Source: Aliiruegeria sabulilitoris (GTDB lineage: Bacteria; Pseudomonadota; Alphaproteobacteria; Rhodobacterales; Rhodobacteraceae). From it: 64,000 nt of DNA. The translations under genes and the position numbers were made by a program. This document shows, in pieces, positions 11,420 to 19,636 of the stretch. The DNA lies in NCBI RefSeq assembly GCF_001558155.1, contig NZ_LOAS01000015.1:87229-151228 (forward strand), in the 5' to 3' direction. Each line of letters begins with the position of its first letter. The first letter of the stretch is position 1. The notes beneath the pieces were generated by a model. That model saw nothing but the letters and a program-made list of their open reading frames with translations, had not been told where the DNA came from and did not search any database.

Positions 11420-12238
11420 TCAGCTTCGGCGGCGCGGTTCCAGCGCCCGGATCACTCGGCGGACCTCTTCGGGCAAACGCGTGTTGGCAGAGAGGGGGGC
11501 GGCATCGAGCGCAGCGGATACGTCCTTGACGAGAATGCCGATGGAATTGTCTTCCGACCAGCCGTCGCGGGCGAACTCGATCGTGTCCATGCCGCTGGCG
11601 AGCCAGTTCTGGCCAGAGGAGGTCTCGATCAGGGCCAGCAGGCGGCGTTCGTCGAGGCCAGTGGCGTCGGCCCAGTCGAGCACCAGACGGGTCATCGCCG
11701 TGTGAGAAGCGGCGAGCAGGTTGTTGAGCACCTTTGCCTGTGCACCGTTTCCGAATGGCCCCATACGGTGGAAATGGGCACCCATCGCGTCGAAGAGCGG
11801 TTGCAGACGGTCGAGTTCCGCTTCCTCGCCGCCGAGCATGAAGCTGAGCCGTCGTTCCTGCGCGGCGATGCGGGCGCCGGACATGGGCGCGTCCACCAAC
11901 CGGACGGAGTCGGGCATCCGCTCCGCGAGGCCGCGCACGTAACGCGGCGAGAGGGTGGAGGAAATGATCAACGTTTCGAGGTCGCGGGCGCGCTCGGCAA
12001 GCCTGCCATGGCCGAAGAGCACATCATCGGTCTGTGCCTCGTCGCGGACGACCGTGATGAGAACGCGTAACCCCTCCGCGACGCGCGACGGATCGTCGGT
12101 AACCGGAACGTCATCAACGACGTTTTCGGGCGCAATGTCATAGCCTTGCGCGTCAAACCCAGCGGCGCGGAGGGCGGCGAGCATCGGGCCACCCATGCGG
12201 CCACAGCCGGCAAGGGCGATGGGTCCAGGTTGCGTCAA
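11420..12238 (-). CDS. NAD(P)-dependent beta-hydroxyacid dehydrogenase (3-hydroxyisobutyrate dehydrogenase-like)
   Basis: A 272-residue reductase of the HIBADH/6-phosphogluconate dehydrogenase-like family. It has a Rossmann motif AGCGRMGGPM at about residues 8-17, the substrate signature DAPMSGARIAA near 113, and the catalytic-lysine region GAQAKVLNNLLAA near 155. I place the start at TTG 12238, which overlaps the ATPase stop (TTGA) and is preceded by AAGGAGGAG at 12250-12258. A 13-residue longer form from ATG 12277 is possible but adds a non-homologous tail. The true substrate is unknown. It is translationally coupled to the tad-linked ATPase. Confidence 0.82.
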   Translation of the reverse strand: MTQPGPIALAGCGRMGGPMLAALRAAGFDAQGYDIAPENVVDDVPVTDDPSRVAEGLRVLITVVRDEAQTDDVLFGHGRLAERARDLETLIISSTLSPRYVRGLAERMPDSVRLVDAPMSGARIAAQERRLSFMLGGEEAELDRLQPLFDAMGAHFHRMGPFGNGAQAKVLNNLLAASHTAMTRLVLDWADATGLDERRLLALIETSSGQNWLASGMDTIEFARDGWSEDNSIGILVKDVSAALDAAPLSANTRLPEEVRRVIRALEPRRRS

Positions 12239-13545
12239 TGCTCGATATGCTCCTCCTTGACGAACATGTTCTCCCATGCGCGGTCGATCAACTCCGGGGT
12301 CATCTGGTTCGGGATGCCCTCGTATTGGCAGATCGAGATCATCTGGTCGACCAGAAAGATCGGCTGGTAGTTGGCATAGACATTGTCGATCGTCGGGTAC
12401 TTTTTCCGCAACAGGTGGATCAGCGTGTCCTGATCCAGCGGCATCTTTCGCTTCTTGGCGACCATGGCGAAGATCTTGAGGAAATCCTCCTGCTCCGGCC
12501 CGTCGATCTTGATCTTGAAGAAGATCCGGCGCAGCGCCGCCTTGTCGAAGATCTCGTTGGGGTGGAAGTTGGTGGAGAAGATCACCAGCGTGTCGAAGGG
12601 AACCTCGAATTTCTCCCCCGATTGCAGGGCGAGGATGTCCTTGCCCTCCTCCAGCGGTAGAATCCAGCGGTTGATCAGGGCCTGGGGCGGATCGGCCTGA
12701 CGACCGAGGTCATCGACGATGAAGATCCCGCCGGTGGATTTGAGCTGCATCGAAGCCTGATAGGTCCGCGCGGTCGGGTTGTAGACGAGATCGAGCATGG
12801 AGAGTGAAAGCTCGCCGCCGGTGATCACGGTCGGGCGTTCGCAGCGCACATAACGCGTGTCGAAGCGATTGCTCGAACGACGGAGTGCGTTGGGATCGTC
12901 AACCTGCTCTTCCGCCGCGGAATGCACGATCGGATCATAGACCGTGATCACCTGGCCGGCATATTCAACGGCCCGCGGGATGTAGATCTTGTCGCCCATT
13001 GCGTCACGGATACCGTTGGAGATCGAGGATTTACCATTGCCCGGCGGACCATACATAAGGATCGAGCGGCCGGCAGAGACCGCCGGGCCGAGTTGACTCA
13101 GCAGGTCTTCAGGAAGCACGAGATGCCCCATGGCGCCGGTCAGCTGGTCGCGGGTGATCTGGATATTGCGGATCGACTGGCGTTTGACCTGCTCGCCATA
13201 GACCTCCATCGGGACCGGCATTGCGCCGAAATACTCCGATTGCGACAGCGCGTCGAGCGCACGCGCCTTGCCGGCATCGGTCAGTTGGTAACCCATCTCG
13301 CCGCCGGAGTTGGCGTGCAGCGTACCGGTCGCCTCGACCAGCTTCTGGACGCGGGCCATGTCGACCAGCTCCTGCGTCACCGGGATCGGCAGGCAGACGG
13401 CGCGGGCAAGTTCCGTGACCAGTTCGAGGTTCTTGCGGAAAATGGTCTTGAGCAGGATGTCCCGCATCATCACCAGGGGCAGTTGCATTTCATCCAGACG
13501 TTTCGGCGCGGGAGGCGCCATCACGTTTCCGACTTCCATGTTCAT
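12235..13545 (-). CDS. AAA family ATPase of unknown role, tad-locus associated
   Basis: A 436-residue P-loop ATPase. A helical N-terminal region of about 120 residues is followed by Walker A YGPPGNGKSS (about 165-174), a Walker B-like strand IFIVDD ending in two Asp, a sensor-1 region VIFSTNFHP, and a C-terminal lid. The start at ATG 13545 gives MNMEVGNVMAPP. A second ATG two codons later (13539) is equally possible. The protein type is widely conserved in alphaproteobacteria without an assigned function. Here it is divergent from a polytopic membrane protein and near a prepilin peptidase and TPR lipoproteins. That suggests a chaperone-like or regulatory role in pilus or envelope assembly, but this is inference. 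Confidence 0.82.
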   Translation of the reverse strand: MNMEVGNVMAPPAPKRLDEMQLPLVMMRDILLKTIFRKNLELVTELARAVCLPIPVTQELVDMARVQKLVEATGTLHANSGGEMGYQLTDAGKARALDALSQSEYFGAMPVPMEVYGEQVKRQSIRNIQITRDQLTGAMGHLVLPEDLLSQLGPAVSAGRSILMYGPPGNGKSSISNGIRDAMGDKIYIPRAVEYAGQVITVYDPIVHSAAEEQVDDPNALRRSSNRFDTRYVRCERPTVITGGELSLSMLDLVYNPTARTYQASMQLKSTGGIFIVDDLGRQADPPQALINRWILPLEEGKDILALQSGEKFEVPFDTLVIFSTNFHPNEIFDKAALRRIFFKIKIDGPEQEDFLKIFAMVAKKRKMPLDQDTLIHLLRKKYPTIDNVYANYQPIFLVDQMISICQYEGIPNQMTPELIDRAWENMFVKEEHIEH

Positions 13546-13677
13546 TGCGTCACCTGTTCGCCTGTTCCGAAAACTATTCCGATTTTGCCCGGAAATGGTC
13601 ATGTTAGCCTGCCAAGCCACGGACATTGCAAAAGATGCTGTGCCAATGTGGCCAAAAAAGGGAAAATGAGAGCAGAG

Positions 13678-15291
13678 ATGCAGACACGTAAGGGTATTGT
13701 CGCCTTCAGCCTTTTCCTCGCGGGTTTCTGGGCGCTTCTGGCAGGCGCACTTCTGGCCAAGGGCGGTTTTTATATCGGCAAGCATGAGGGGGACACGATC
13801 CACCTGGCCGATCTTGTCCTGCGGCAGGCTGCCGGAGAATGGGCACATCTGGATTACATGACACCGATCGGCGTTCTGGCAACCGCTCCGATGGCCTTCT
13901 TCGCGGCACAGGGCATGGGGCTGGGCATGTCGATCCTCGCGGCACAGGCGGCGGTGGGCGCCTTGCTGCTGGTGCCGATCTGGTGGATCGGTGTCACCCG
14001 GCTGCAAGCGGGTTGGGCCATGCTTTACGGCGCAATCTGCCTCGTGATGACCATGGCGCTGGTTCACGGTGAGCCGCTGCCGGGCATCTCGATCTCCATG
14101 CATTACAATCGCTGGGCCTGGGTGCTGTCCTTTCTGGCGATCGCGACGGTGCTGCTGCCGCCACAGGGGCGCGGCACGGGCAGGGCGGGGCGCGTAGCCG
14201 ATGGGCTGATCCTGGGTCTCTGCGTTGCTGGCCTGGCGCTGATCAAGGTGACCTATGTCGCGGCCTTTCTGCCTGCGATTCTCGCGGGGCTGTTGATCCG
14301 GCGCGACTGGCGCGCTCTGAAGACGGCGCTGGTGGCGGGCCTGCTCGTCATTCTGCTGCTGACGATCCTTGCCGGGCCGGGTTTCTGGCTGGCCTATTTC
14401 GGCGACATGATCTCGGTCGCGACCGAGGGCGACCGGCTCTATCCGCAAGCGAGCCTGACCGGGGTGATCATCGCACCGGCCTATCTCGGTGGCTCCTTCC
14501 TTGCGATCTTCTCGGTGATCCTGCTGCGCCAATGCGGACGGCAGGAGGAAGGGCTGATCCTGCTTCTGCTGGTGCCGGGGTTCTTCTATGCCACCTTCCA
14601 GAATTTCGGCAACGATCCGCAATGGATGTACCTGCTGGGCGTCCTCATGCTGGCGCTCCGCCCGGAACCCGGCGTTGAAAACGGCTGGGGCTGGAACATG
14701 CGGCTTGCGGTGACGCTGGCGGCCTGCGCGGCCTTCGCGCTCTCGCTGCCCTCGGCGCTCAACCTCACCTTCAGCCCGTTCCGGCATCTGGCGCTAAACC
14801 CGGCCGAGTATGACCTGCTGCTGCCGGCCAAACCGGAACATGATGACATCTTCTTTGCCAAGGAGCGAAACGAACGGCCCTATGGTGAGATCAGCCGACC
14901 ACTTGCCGGCGCCGATCTGGAGGATCCTCCGGTGATGTTGCTGGGCGAGCAACTGCCGGTGTGCGCGCTGGAGCGTGGGACAGTCACCTATCTCGATGCG
15001 GTCGGGCGCGAGATCGAGGCGGCGGGCTTCGCCGGGCGCGCGATCTATCACGCGGACCTGATGTCTGGGATCTGGCTTTTCGGAGACTTCCAACGCCTGC
15101 ACGGGGCCGCGCCGTGGCGGTATTCCGGCCTGCCCGGGTTCGAGGAAGCGGAATTCCTTCTGGTGTCGTTCTGTCCAATCGTTCGCGTGTCTCGCGACGG
15201 AATTCTTAGCGAGGTGGCCAAGACGGGCGTGGGGCTAGCAGAAGTCTATCGCGGCGATGACTTCCTGCTGCTGGAGATTCAGCGGCCGTAG
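13678..15291 (+). CDS. Polytopic membrane protein, GT-C glycosyltransferase-like, function unknown
   Basis: About 537 residues with ten or eleven hydrophobic helices across the first 390 or so residues and a soluble C-terminal domain. Near the N-terminus, after TM1, is KHEGDTIHLADLVLR. An acidic loop in that position is typical of GT-C glycosyltransferases, but I cannot identify the family. Two in-frame ATGs (13666 and 13678) are possible. The upstream GGGA is too close to 13666, so I favour 13678. It shares a 120-130 bp divergent promoter region with the AAA ATPase, and its 3' end overlaps the tail of the prepilin peptidase gene by 13 bp, convergently. Confidence 0.75.
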   Translation: MQTRKGIVAFSLFLAGFWALLAGALLAKGGFYIGKHEGDTIHLADLVLRQAAGEWAHLDYMTPIGVLATAPMAFFAAQGMGLGMSILAAQAAVGALLLVPIWWIGVTRLQAGWAMLYGAICLVMTMALVHGEPLPGISISMHYNRWAWVLSFLAIATVLLPPQGRGTGRAGRVADGLILGLCVAGLALIKVTYVAAFLPAILAGLLIRRDWRALKTALVAGLLVILLLTILAGPGFWLAYFGDMISVATEGDRLYPQASLTGVIIAPAYLGGSFLAIFSVILLRQCGRQEEGLILLLLVPGFFYATFQNFGNDPQWMYLLGVLMLALRPEPGVENGWGWNMRLAVTLAACAAFALSLPSALNLTFSPFRHLALNPAEYDLLLPAKPEHDDIFFAKERNERPYGEISRPLAGADLEDPPVMLLGEQLPVCALERGTVTYLDAVGREIEAAGFAGRAIYHADLMSGIWLFGDFQRLHGAAPWRYSGLPGFEEAEFLLVSFCPIVRVSRDGILSEVAKTGVGLAEVYRGDDFLLLEIQRP

Positions 15292-15779
15292 ACCACGCCA
15301 AGCGCGAGATAGAGGATCAGCATCCAGCCGAGCGCAAGGCCCATGGGAAAATCCTTGCGCTCCCAGCTCTCCCAGTGCGGAGCGGCCCGCCTTATCGCGG
15401 GAATGGCGCGCATGGTGCGATGAACGACCAGGGCGGCCAGCGAACAGGCGACATAGATATAGCAGAAGGTCGCGGCATCGCCGAGCGCCACGAAAGGCGC
15501 CATGACGGCGGCGAACTTGGCGTCGCCTGCGCCCATCAGCCCGATCATGTTGAGAATGAAGCCCGCGAGCAGCACCACCACGAGGTGCAACCATTGCCAT
15601 GCGTAGGTTTCCAGTGGCAGAGCCAGCGGCCCGATAACGAGATAGACGAAGAACAGGGCCATGACGGCCTTGTTCGGGATCTTCATGCGCGCCATGTCGT
15701 TCCAACCGACCCAAAACCCGATCGGAAGGGCGAAGGGCAGGAACCACGTCGCCGCGCTGGATGGAATGTCGAGCATCAT
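15279..15779 (-). CDS. cpaA: Prepilin peptidase, A24A family (CpaA/TadV type)
   Basis: A 166-residue inner-membrane aspartic protease with about five TM helices. It has the first catalytic Asp in WNDMARMKIPN (Asp28) and the GxGD motif in GLMGAGDAKF (residues 83-86). It lacks the N-methylation domain of large PilD enzymes, as is normal for CpaA/TadV. It cleaves Flp pilin and TadE-type leaders. It lies 7 bp after a TadD-like lipoprotein gene and is cotranscribed with two TPR genes. A TadE-like protein with a matching cleavage site is encoded at 59458. Confidence 0.92.
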   Translation of the reverse strand: MMLDIPSSAATWFLPFALPIGFWVGWNDMARMKIPNKAVMALFFVYLVIGPLALPLETYAWQWLHLVVVLLAGFILNMIGLMGAGDAKFAAVMAPFVALGDAATFCYIYVACSLAALVVHRTMRAIPAIRRAAPHWESWERKDFPMGLALGWMLILYLALGVVYGR

Positions 15780-15786
15780 GCCGGGA

Positions 15787-16635
15787 TTAGACCCCGTCGA
15801 GCGCGTTTAGGCTGTGAACGGCGGCTTCGAAATGCTGCGGATGGGTGTCGATGGCGTCCTGGAGAAGGGTGCGCCCAATCGAGGTGTCGCCATGCTTGAT
15901 CGCGGTGAGCCCGGCCGTGTGCAGAAGCTGCGCCCGCTCGACCTGGGTCATCTCGACGATCGGCAGTTGGTAATTGCGCTGCGCGCCGCGGGCCAGCACC
16001 AGGTTGTTCTTGGCCGTGTACAGGTCCGGCTCGTATTGCAGCGCTTCGCCAAAGAGCCGCTCGGCCTCACGGTAGTCGCCGCGGGTGAGCTTGGAATAGC
16101 CCCAGTTGTTGAGCGTGGAAGCCGGTTTGGTGGTCAGCCCGACGGCGATCTCGTAGAAGCTGTCGGCTTTCTTCCATTCCTTGTTGCCATCGGCGACCAT
16201 GGCTTCGAGCTTGTAGCGTTTGAAGGTCTCGTGGGTGGGCGGGACCTTGTCGAGCATGGCTTCCGCCTTGTCCCAGTCGCCAGCGCGGATGAGCGCGTCG
16301 GCGTAATCCACGCTGTCGGAATTGGTTGCCTCCGGCATCGCGACGACCTTGGCCCAGACGGTGGTGGCCTCGGTGTTATGCTTGGCGCGCACGAGCGATT
16401 TCGCGAGGTTGCGCTGCAGGTCGATACGTTCCGGGTGCTCCGCGGCTGTTCGCTTGTAATAGGAGACCGCCTCGTTGGCATCGGCTGCCGTAAGCATTAG
16501 GTCGCTGAGGTTGCTTTCGTCGATCACGTTCACGCTCTGGATGGCGCGATCAACCTCGCTCTCGCCGGCCTTTTGACAGGCCGAAAGCGCCAAGGCAGTG
16601 CCAAGGCACATCGTGACAAGGGTAATTTGGCGCAT
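15787..16635 (-). CDS. TPR-repeat lipoprotein, TadD-like
   Basis: A 282-residue lipoprotein. The signal peptide ends in the lipobox LALSAC at about residues 15-20. It is followed by TPR-like helical pairs (for example NLAKSLVRAKHNTEATTVWAK and NNWGYSKLTRGDYREAERLF). TadD is an outer-membrane-targeting pilotin-like component needed for assembly of the Flp pilus secretin. The gene lies between a second TPR lipoprotein gene (29 bp upstream) and cpaA (7 bp downstream), which supports a tad role. Confidence 0.82.
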   Translation of the reverse strand: MRQITLVTMCLGTALALSACQKAGESEVDRAIQSVNVIDESNLSDLMLTAADANEAVSYYKRTAAEHPERIDLQRNLAKSLVRAKHNTEATTVWAKVVAMPEATNSDSVDYADALIRAGDWDKAEAMLDKVPPTHETFKRYKLEAMVADGNKEWKKADSFYEIAVGLTTKPASTLNNWGYSKLTRGDYREAERLFGEALQYEPDLYTAKNNLVLARGAQRNYQLPIVEMTQVERAQLLHTAGLTAIKHGDTSIGRTLLQDAIDTHPQHFEAAVHSLNALDGV

Positions 16636-16664
16636 TTTTGCGTCCTTTTACTGCTCGTTCTGCC

Positions 16665-17231
16665 TCAAGGTGTCGTCAGGATACGGTATTGCCCGCTTCC
16701 CCTGCGCACCAATTCAAATTCTTCTTGTTGCTCGGAAGTGTATGCAGGATTTTCAAGTTTTGCGAGCGCGAGCTGCAAGTTTTCCTTGATTTCGACACTT
16801 TCGCCACTGTCGAGGGCGAAAGCGGTCTGAAAGGTGCGCGCGGCCTCGCCGAATTCTCCCTGTTCCATCAGCACCACGCCGAGATTGTTCCAGGCGGCGG
16901 CGAAGCGCTCGTCCTCGTCGATGGCGCGGCGCAGCATGCGTTCGGCCTGGCCCAGCCGCCCGAGCTTGAGATTTGCCGAGCCGATGGCCGAGAGCACATC
17001 GGCCGAGAGCCCGTGATCAGCGGCTGCGCGGTAGTATTCCTTGAGCGCCAGCTCGTACTCGCCCGCTGCCATCAGGCGATGGCCGACAATCAGCCCGTCA
17101 ACGGCGTCACGACTTCCTTCGACGCCGGCCGGCGCCGGAGGGCCCTCGTTGAGCGCTTTCAGGCGCGGGTCTTCCCCGCAGGCGGCAAGCACCAGCAGAA
17201 GGGGCAGAACCAGAAGGGCAGGGCGCAGCAT
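16665..17231 (-). CDS. TPR-repeat lipoprotein, TadD-like (second copy)
   Basis: A 188-residue lipoprotein starting at ATG 17231 (MLRPALLVLPLLLVLAACGE), with the lipobox LAAC. A longer reading to 17369 runs into a hairpin-rich intergenic zone and is not supported. Residues 50-150 form two or three TPRs (VLSAIGSANLKLGRLGQAER, AWNNLGVVLMEQGEFGEAAR). It is the first gene of the tad-type run TPR-TPR-cpaA. It is probably a paralogue of its neighbour and interacts with the same outer-membrane pilus machinery. Confidence 0.8.
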   Translation of the reverse strand: MLRPALLVLPLLLVLAACGEDPRLKALNEGPPAPAGVEGSRDAVDGLIVGHRLMAAGEYELALKEYYRAAADHGLSADVLSAIGSANLKLGRLGQAERMLRRAIDEDERFAAAWNNLGVVLMEQGEFGEAARTFQTAFALDSGESVEIKENLQLALAKLENPAYTSEQQEEFELVRRGSGQYRILTTP

Positions 17232-17358
17232 CAAGACCTCGGGAATGCGTGGAGTGTTTCGAGTTTGACCGCTTGCATGGGTTCGGCCAAGAGAAGTGGA
17301 GCCGCAGCCCGCCCATAGTCTTCCGTGTGTGGCAGATGCGGCACCCCCTCCGGGCGTA

Positions 17359-17402
17359 GCCGCGCGCAAAGCGCGCGGCAGAAGATTTTTCGTGAGAAAT
17401 CT
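17359..17402 (-). terminator. Double hairpin between moaB and the tad-type operon
   Basis: Two adjacent stem-loops fill much of the 214-bp gap. One is GCCGCGCGC (17359-17367) paired with GCGCGCGGC (17371-17379), with a 3-base loop. The other is AGATTT (17383-17388) paired with AAATCT (17397-17402). Read on the minus strand, they lie after the moaB stop and before the TPR start, so they probably end the moaB transcript. Confidence 0.5.
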
Positions 17403-17445
17403 TGGGGTCCTGTTGCCTGCGTTTGGAGGTCATGAGCAGGTTGCG

Positions 17446-17988
17446 CTATTTGCGGCGTTTGTGTTCTTCCAGCCGTGGAAAGATTTCGACGAAATTGCAG
17501 GGCCGGTGGCGGTAGTCGAGTTGCGGTTCGAGGATCTCGTCCCAGCCATCCTTGCAAGCGCCGGGCGAGCCGGGAAGCGCGAAAAGATAGGTGCCGCGAG
17601 CCACGCCGGCGCAAGCACGTGACTGCACAGCCGAGGTGCCGATCTTCTTCATCGAGACGATGGTGAAGATCGTGCCGAAGGCATCGATTTCCTTTTCATA
17701 GACATCACGGTGGGCCTCGACGCTCACATCGCGCCCCGTAAGCCCCGTCCCGCCGGTAGAAATGACGACATCGACATCCGGGCTGTCACACCATGCAGAC
17801 AATTGCGCGGCGATCTCGGCGCGTTCATCGGGCAGGATCTTGCGATCGGCGAGGATATGTCCGGCCGCCTCGATCCGGGCGGCGAGCGTGTCGCCGGAGC
17901 GATCCTCGGCAAGGCCGCGGCTGTCGGAGACCGTCAGGACGGCGATACGGACGGGGATAAATTCCTTGGGCGCATCTGGGCTGTGCAT
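17446..17988 (-). CDS. moaB: Molybdenum cofactor biosynthesis protein B
   Basis: A 180-residue MoaB/Mog-fold protein. The molybdopterin-binding loop STGGTGLTGRDVSVE is at about residues 77-91. A second glycine-rich loop, FALPGSPGACKDGWDEI, is near 136-152. MoaB-type proteins adenylylate molybdopterin before metal insertion, although in E. coli MoaB itself is dispensable and Mog does this. No other moa genes are nearby. It lies just downstream of the LysE gene (3 bp), so it probably shares a transcript with lysE and the uracil-DNA glycosylase. Confidence 0.9.
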   Translation of the reverse strand: MHSPDAPKEFIPVRIAVLTVSDSRGLAEDRSGDTLAARIEAAGHILADRKILPDERAEIAAQLSAWCDSPDVDVVISTGGTGLTGRDVSVEAHRDVYEKEIDAFGTIFTIVSMKKIGTSAVQSRACAGVARGTYLFALPGSPGACKDGWDEILEPQLDYRHRPCNFVEIFPRLEEHKRRK

Positions 17989-17991
17989 GGT

Positions 17992-18621
17992 CTAGCTTCG
18001 CTCCATGAAGGCCAGCCTTGCGGCCAGCGCGGTGAAGACCCCGGCCGTCGTCCAGCGGAGCGCGCGGGCAAAACGGGGCGAATTGGCAAGCCGGCGGCCA
18101 AGGCTTCCGGCAAAGACACCGACCAGCCCGTTGATCACGAGCCCGCCCGTGGCGAGGATCAGGCCGAAGATCAGGAATTGCGGCAGAATGGCGCCGCGGG
18201 TGGGATCGACGAATTGCGGCACGAAGGCGAGCACGAAAAGGATCACCTTGGGATTGGTCAGGTTCACGAGCAGGGCTTGCCGGAAGGCCCGGGAAGGGGC
18301 GAGAGCCGGGGCTTTCGCGTCTGGAACCGGGCCGGTTTGAAAAGCGCCATAGGCCAGCCACAGCAGGTAGCCGACCCCGAGCCAGCGGATGATGTCGAGC
18401 AGCGCGGGCTCGGCCGCGACCAGCGCCGAGAGGCCCAGCCCCGCCGCAGCGGCGTGAAAGAAGGCGCCGAGCGCGATGCCGGCATCGGCGGCCAGTGCCG
18501 CGCGCGCGCCCCCGCGCAGCCCCTGGGCGAGGCAGAACATCATGTCCGCCCCCGGCGTCAGGTTGAGCGCCAGCCCCGCCGGCACGAAGGCCAGCAATGT
18601 CAGCGGATCGACGGGAATCAT
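17992..18621 (-). CDS. LysE family amino-acid/metabolite exporter
   Basis: A 209-residue membrane protein with about six hydrophobic segments, a typical RhtB/LysE exporter length. The start at ATG 18621 (MIPVDPLTLLAFVPAGLALN) overlaps the uracil-DNA glycosylase stop by four bases (ATGA). The N-terminal signature ALNLTPGADMMFCLAQGLRGG, with its conserved TPGAD motif, marks the family. A longer reading through the glycosylase gene is a shadow. The substrate (amino acid or homoserine lactone-like) is unknown. Confidence 0.9.
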   Translation of the reverse strand: MIPVDPLTLLAFVPAGLALNLTPGADMMFCLAQGLRGGARAALAADAGIALGAFFHAAAAGLGLSALVAAEPALLDIIRWLGVGYLLWLAYGAFQTGPVPDAKAPALAPSRAFRQALLVNLTNPKVILFVLAFVPQFVDPTRGAILPQFLIFGLILATGGLVINGLVGVFAGSLGRRLANSPRFARALRWTTAGVFTALAARLAFMERS

Positions 18622-19433
18622 GGCTGTTCTCCGCGTTTCAGCCGGGCCTTGAGCGCCAGAAGGTCGGCCCATGCCTCGCGCTTGGCCGCTGGGTTGCGCA
18701 GCAGGTAGGCCGGGTGAAACATTGGCAGCGCCGGCAGACCCAGCACTTCGGACCAGTTGCCGCGCAGCCGGGTAATTCCGCGCCGCCCGAGCATGGCCTG
18801 ACAGGAGATATTGCCCATCAGCACCAGCAGATCCGGCGAGACAAGCTCGACATGGCGCTCGACAAAGGGCTTGAGCATGGCGATTTCTTCCGGCTTCGGG
18901 TCGCGGTTCTGCGGCGGGCGCCAGGGCAGGATATTGGTGATGTAGACGGCGGCCTCCGCGTCGGTCGCCTCGCGCGACAGCCCGATTGCGGCAAGCATCC
19001 GGTCCAGCAACTGGCCTGCGCGACCGACGAAGGGACGGCCCTGGATGTCCTCGTCGCGGCCCGGCGCCTCGCCGATGATCATCACGCGGGCCTGCGGGCG
19101 ACCATCGCAAAAGACCAGCGAGCGCGCGCCATGTTTCAGCTCGCAATGATCGAAAGCCGCGAGCGCCGCCGCCAGCGATTCCAGCGAAGAGGCGCCCGAG
19201 GCCATCGCCCGGGCATCGCCGATCGGGTCGGCCTTGATCGGCACGGGGGGCGGCGTTGCCTTCGCCGATTCTGGCGTTGCCGCTTGCGCCGGCGCCTTGG
19301 CCTTTTGTTCGGCGGCGGCAGCGCTCAGCGCATAACGATCCAGCGGATCCTCACCAATAGCCATATCCGCGCCCATCGCGATCTGGAAATCGAGGGCGGC
19401 AAGGGCGTCATATGGCGAAAGATCCTGAACCAT
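18618..19433 (-). CDS. Uracil-DNA glycosylase, family 4-like
   Basis: A 271-residue glycosylase that removes uracil from DNA in base-excision repair. Motif A GEAPGRDEDIQGRPFVGRAG (about 121-140) and motif B HPAYLLRNP near 240 are clear. A Pro/Ala-rich linker lies at about 45-70. Of the four Fe-S cysteines of classical family 4 enzymes, only Cys97 remains: the partner positions are Lys100, Trp in ILPWRPP and Leu in MLKPFV. Start ATG 19433; an in-frame TTG at 19457 has no Shine-Dalgarno site. It is translationally coupled to lysE. Confidence 0.87.
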   Translation of the reverse strand: MVQDLSPYDALAALDFQIAMGADMAIGEDPLDRYALSAAAAEQKAKAPAQAATPESAKATPPPVPIKADPIGDARAMASGASSLESLAAALAAFDHCELKHGARSLVFCDGRPQARVMIIGEAPGRDEDIQGRPFVGRAGQLLDRMLAAIGLSREATDAEAAVYITNILPWRPPQNRDPKPEEIAMLKPFVERHVELVSPDLLVLMGNISCQAMLGRRGITRLRGNWSEVLGLPALPMFHPAYLLRNPAAKREAWADLLALKARLKRGEQP

Positions 19434-19636
19434 GGGGATCTTGCTAGCCGATTGCAAAGGAGTCGGGAAGGGCGGCCGAAACGGGCGGATGCGATGAAGT
19501 CTTTGGCAGTGATCGGCATTGCGCGCGACGGAACGCGCGCTCGCGCCCGTAACAACACCGTGGGTTTGCGCAAATGTCGTTTCAGTCTAGGTAGAATCGT
19601 CGCAGCATCGGTTGCATCAGTTAAAAAGGTCCAGCA

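Noticed and set aside
13546-14787. N-terminal extension of the AAA ATPase reading across the membrane-protein gene
   Set aside because: This part is basic, repetitive sequence opposite a clear membrane protein. The ATPase has a good start at 13545.
17992-19146. Long form of the LysE gene extending through the uracil-DNA glycosylase
   Set aside because: The extension is an alternative frame of the glycosylase. The LysE family start is at 18621.
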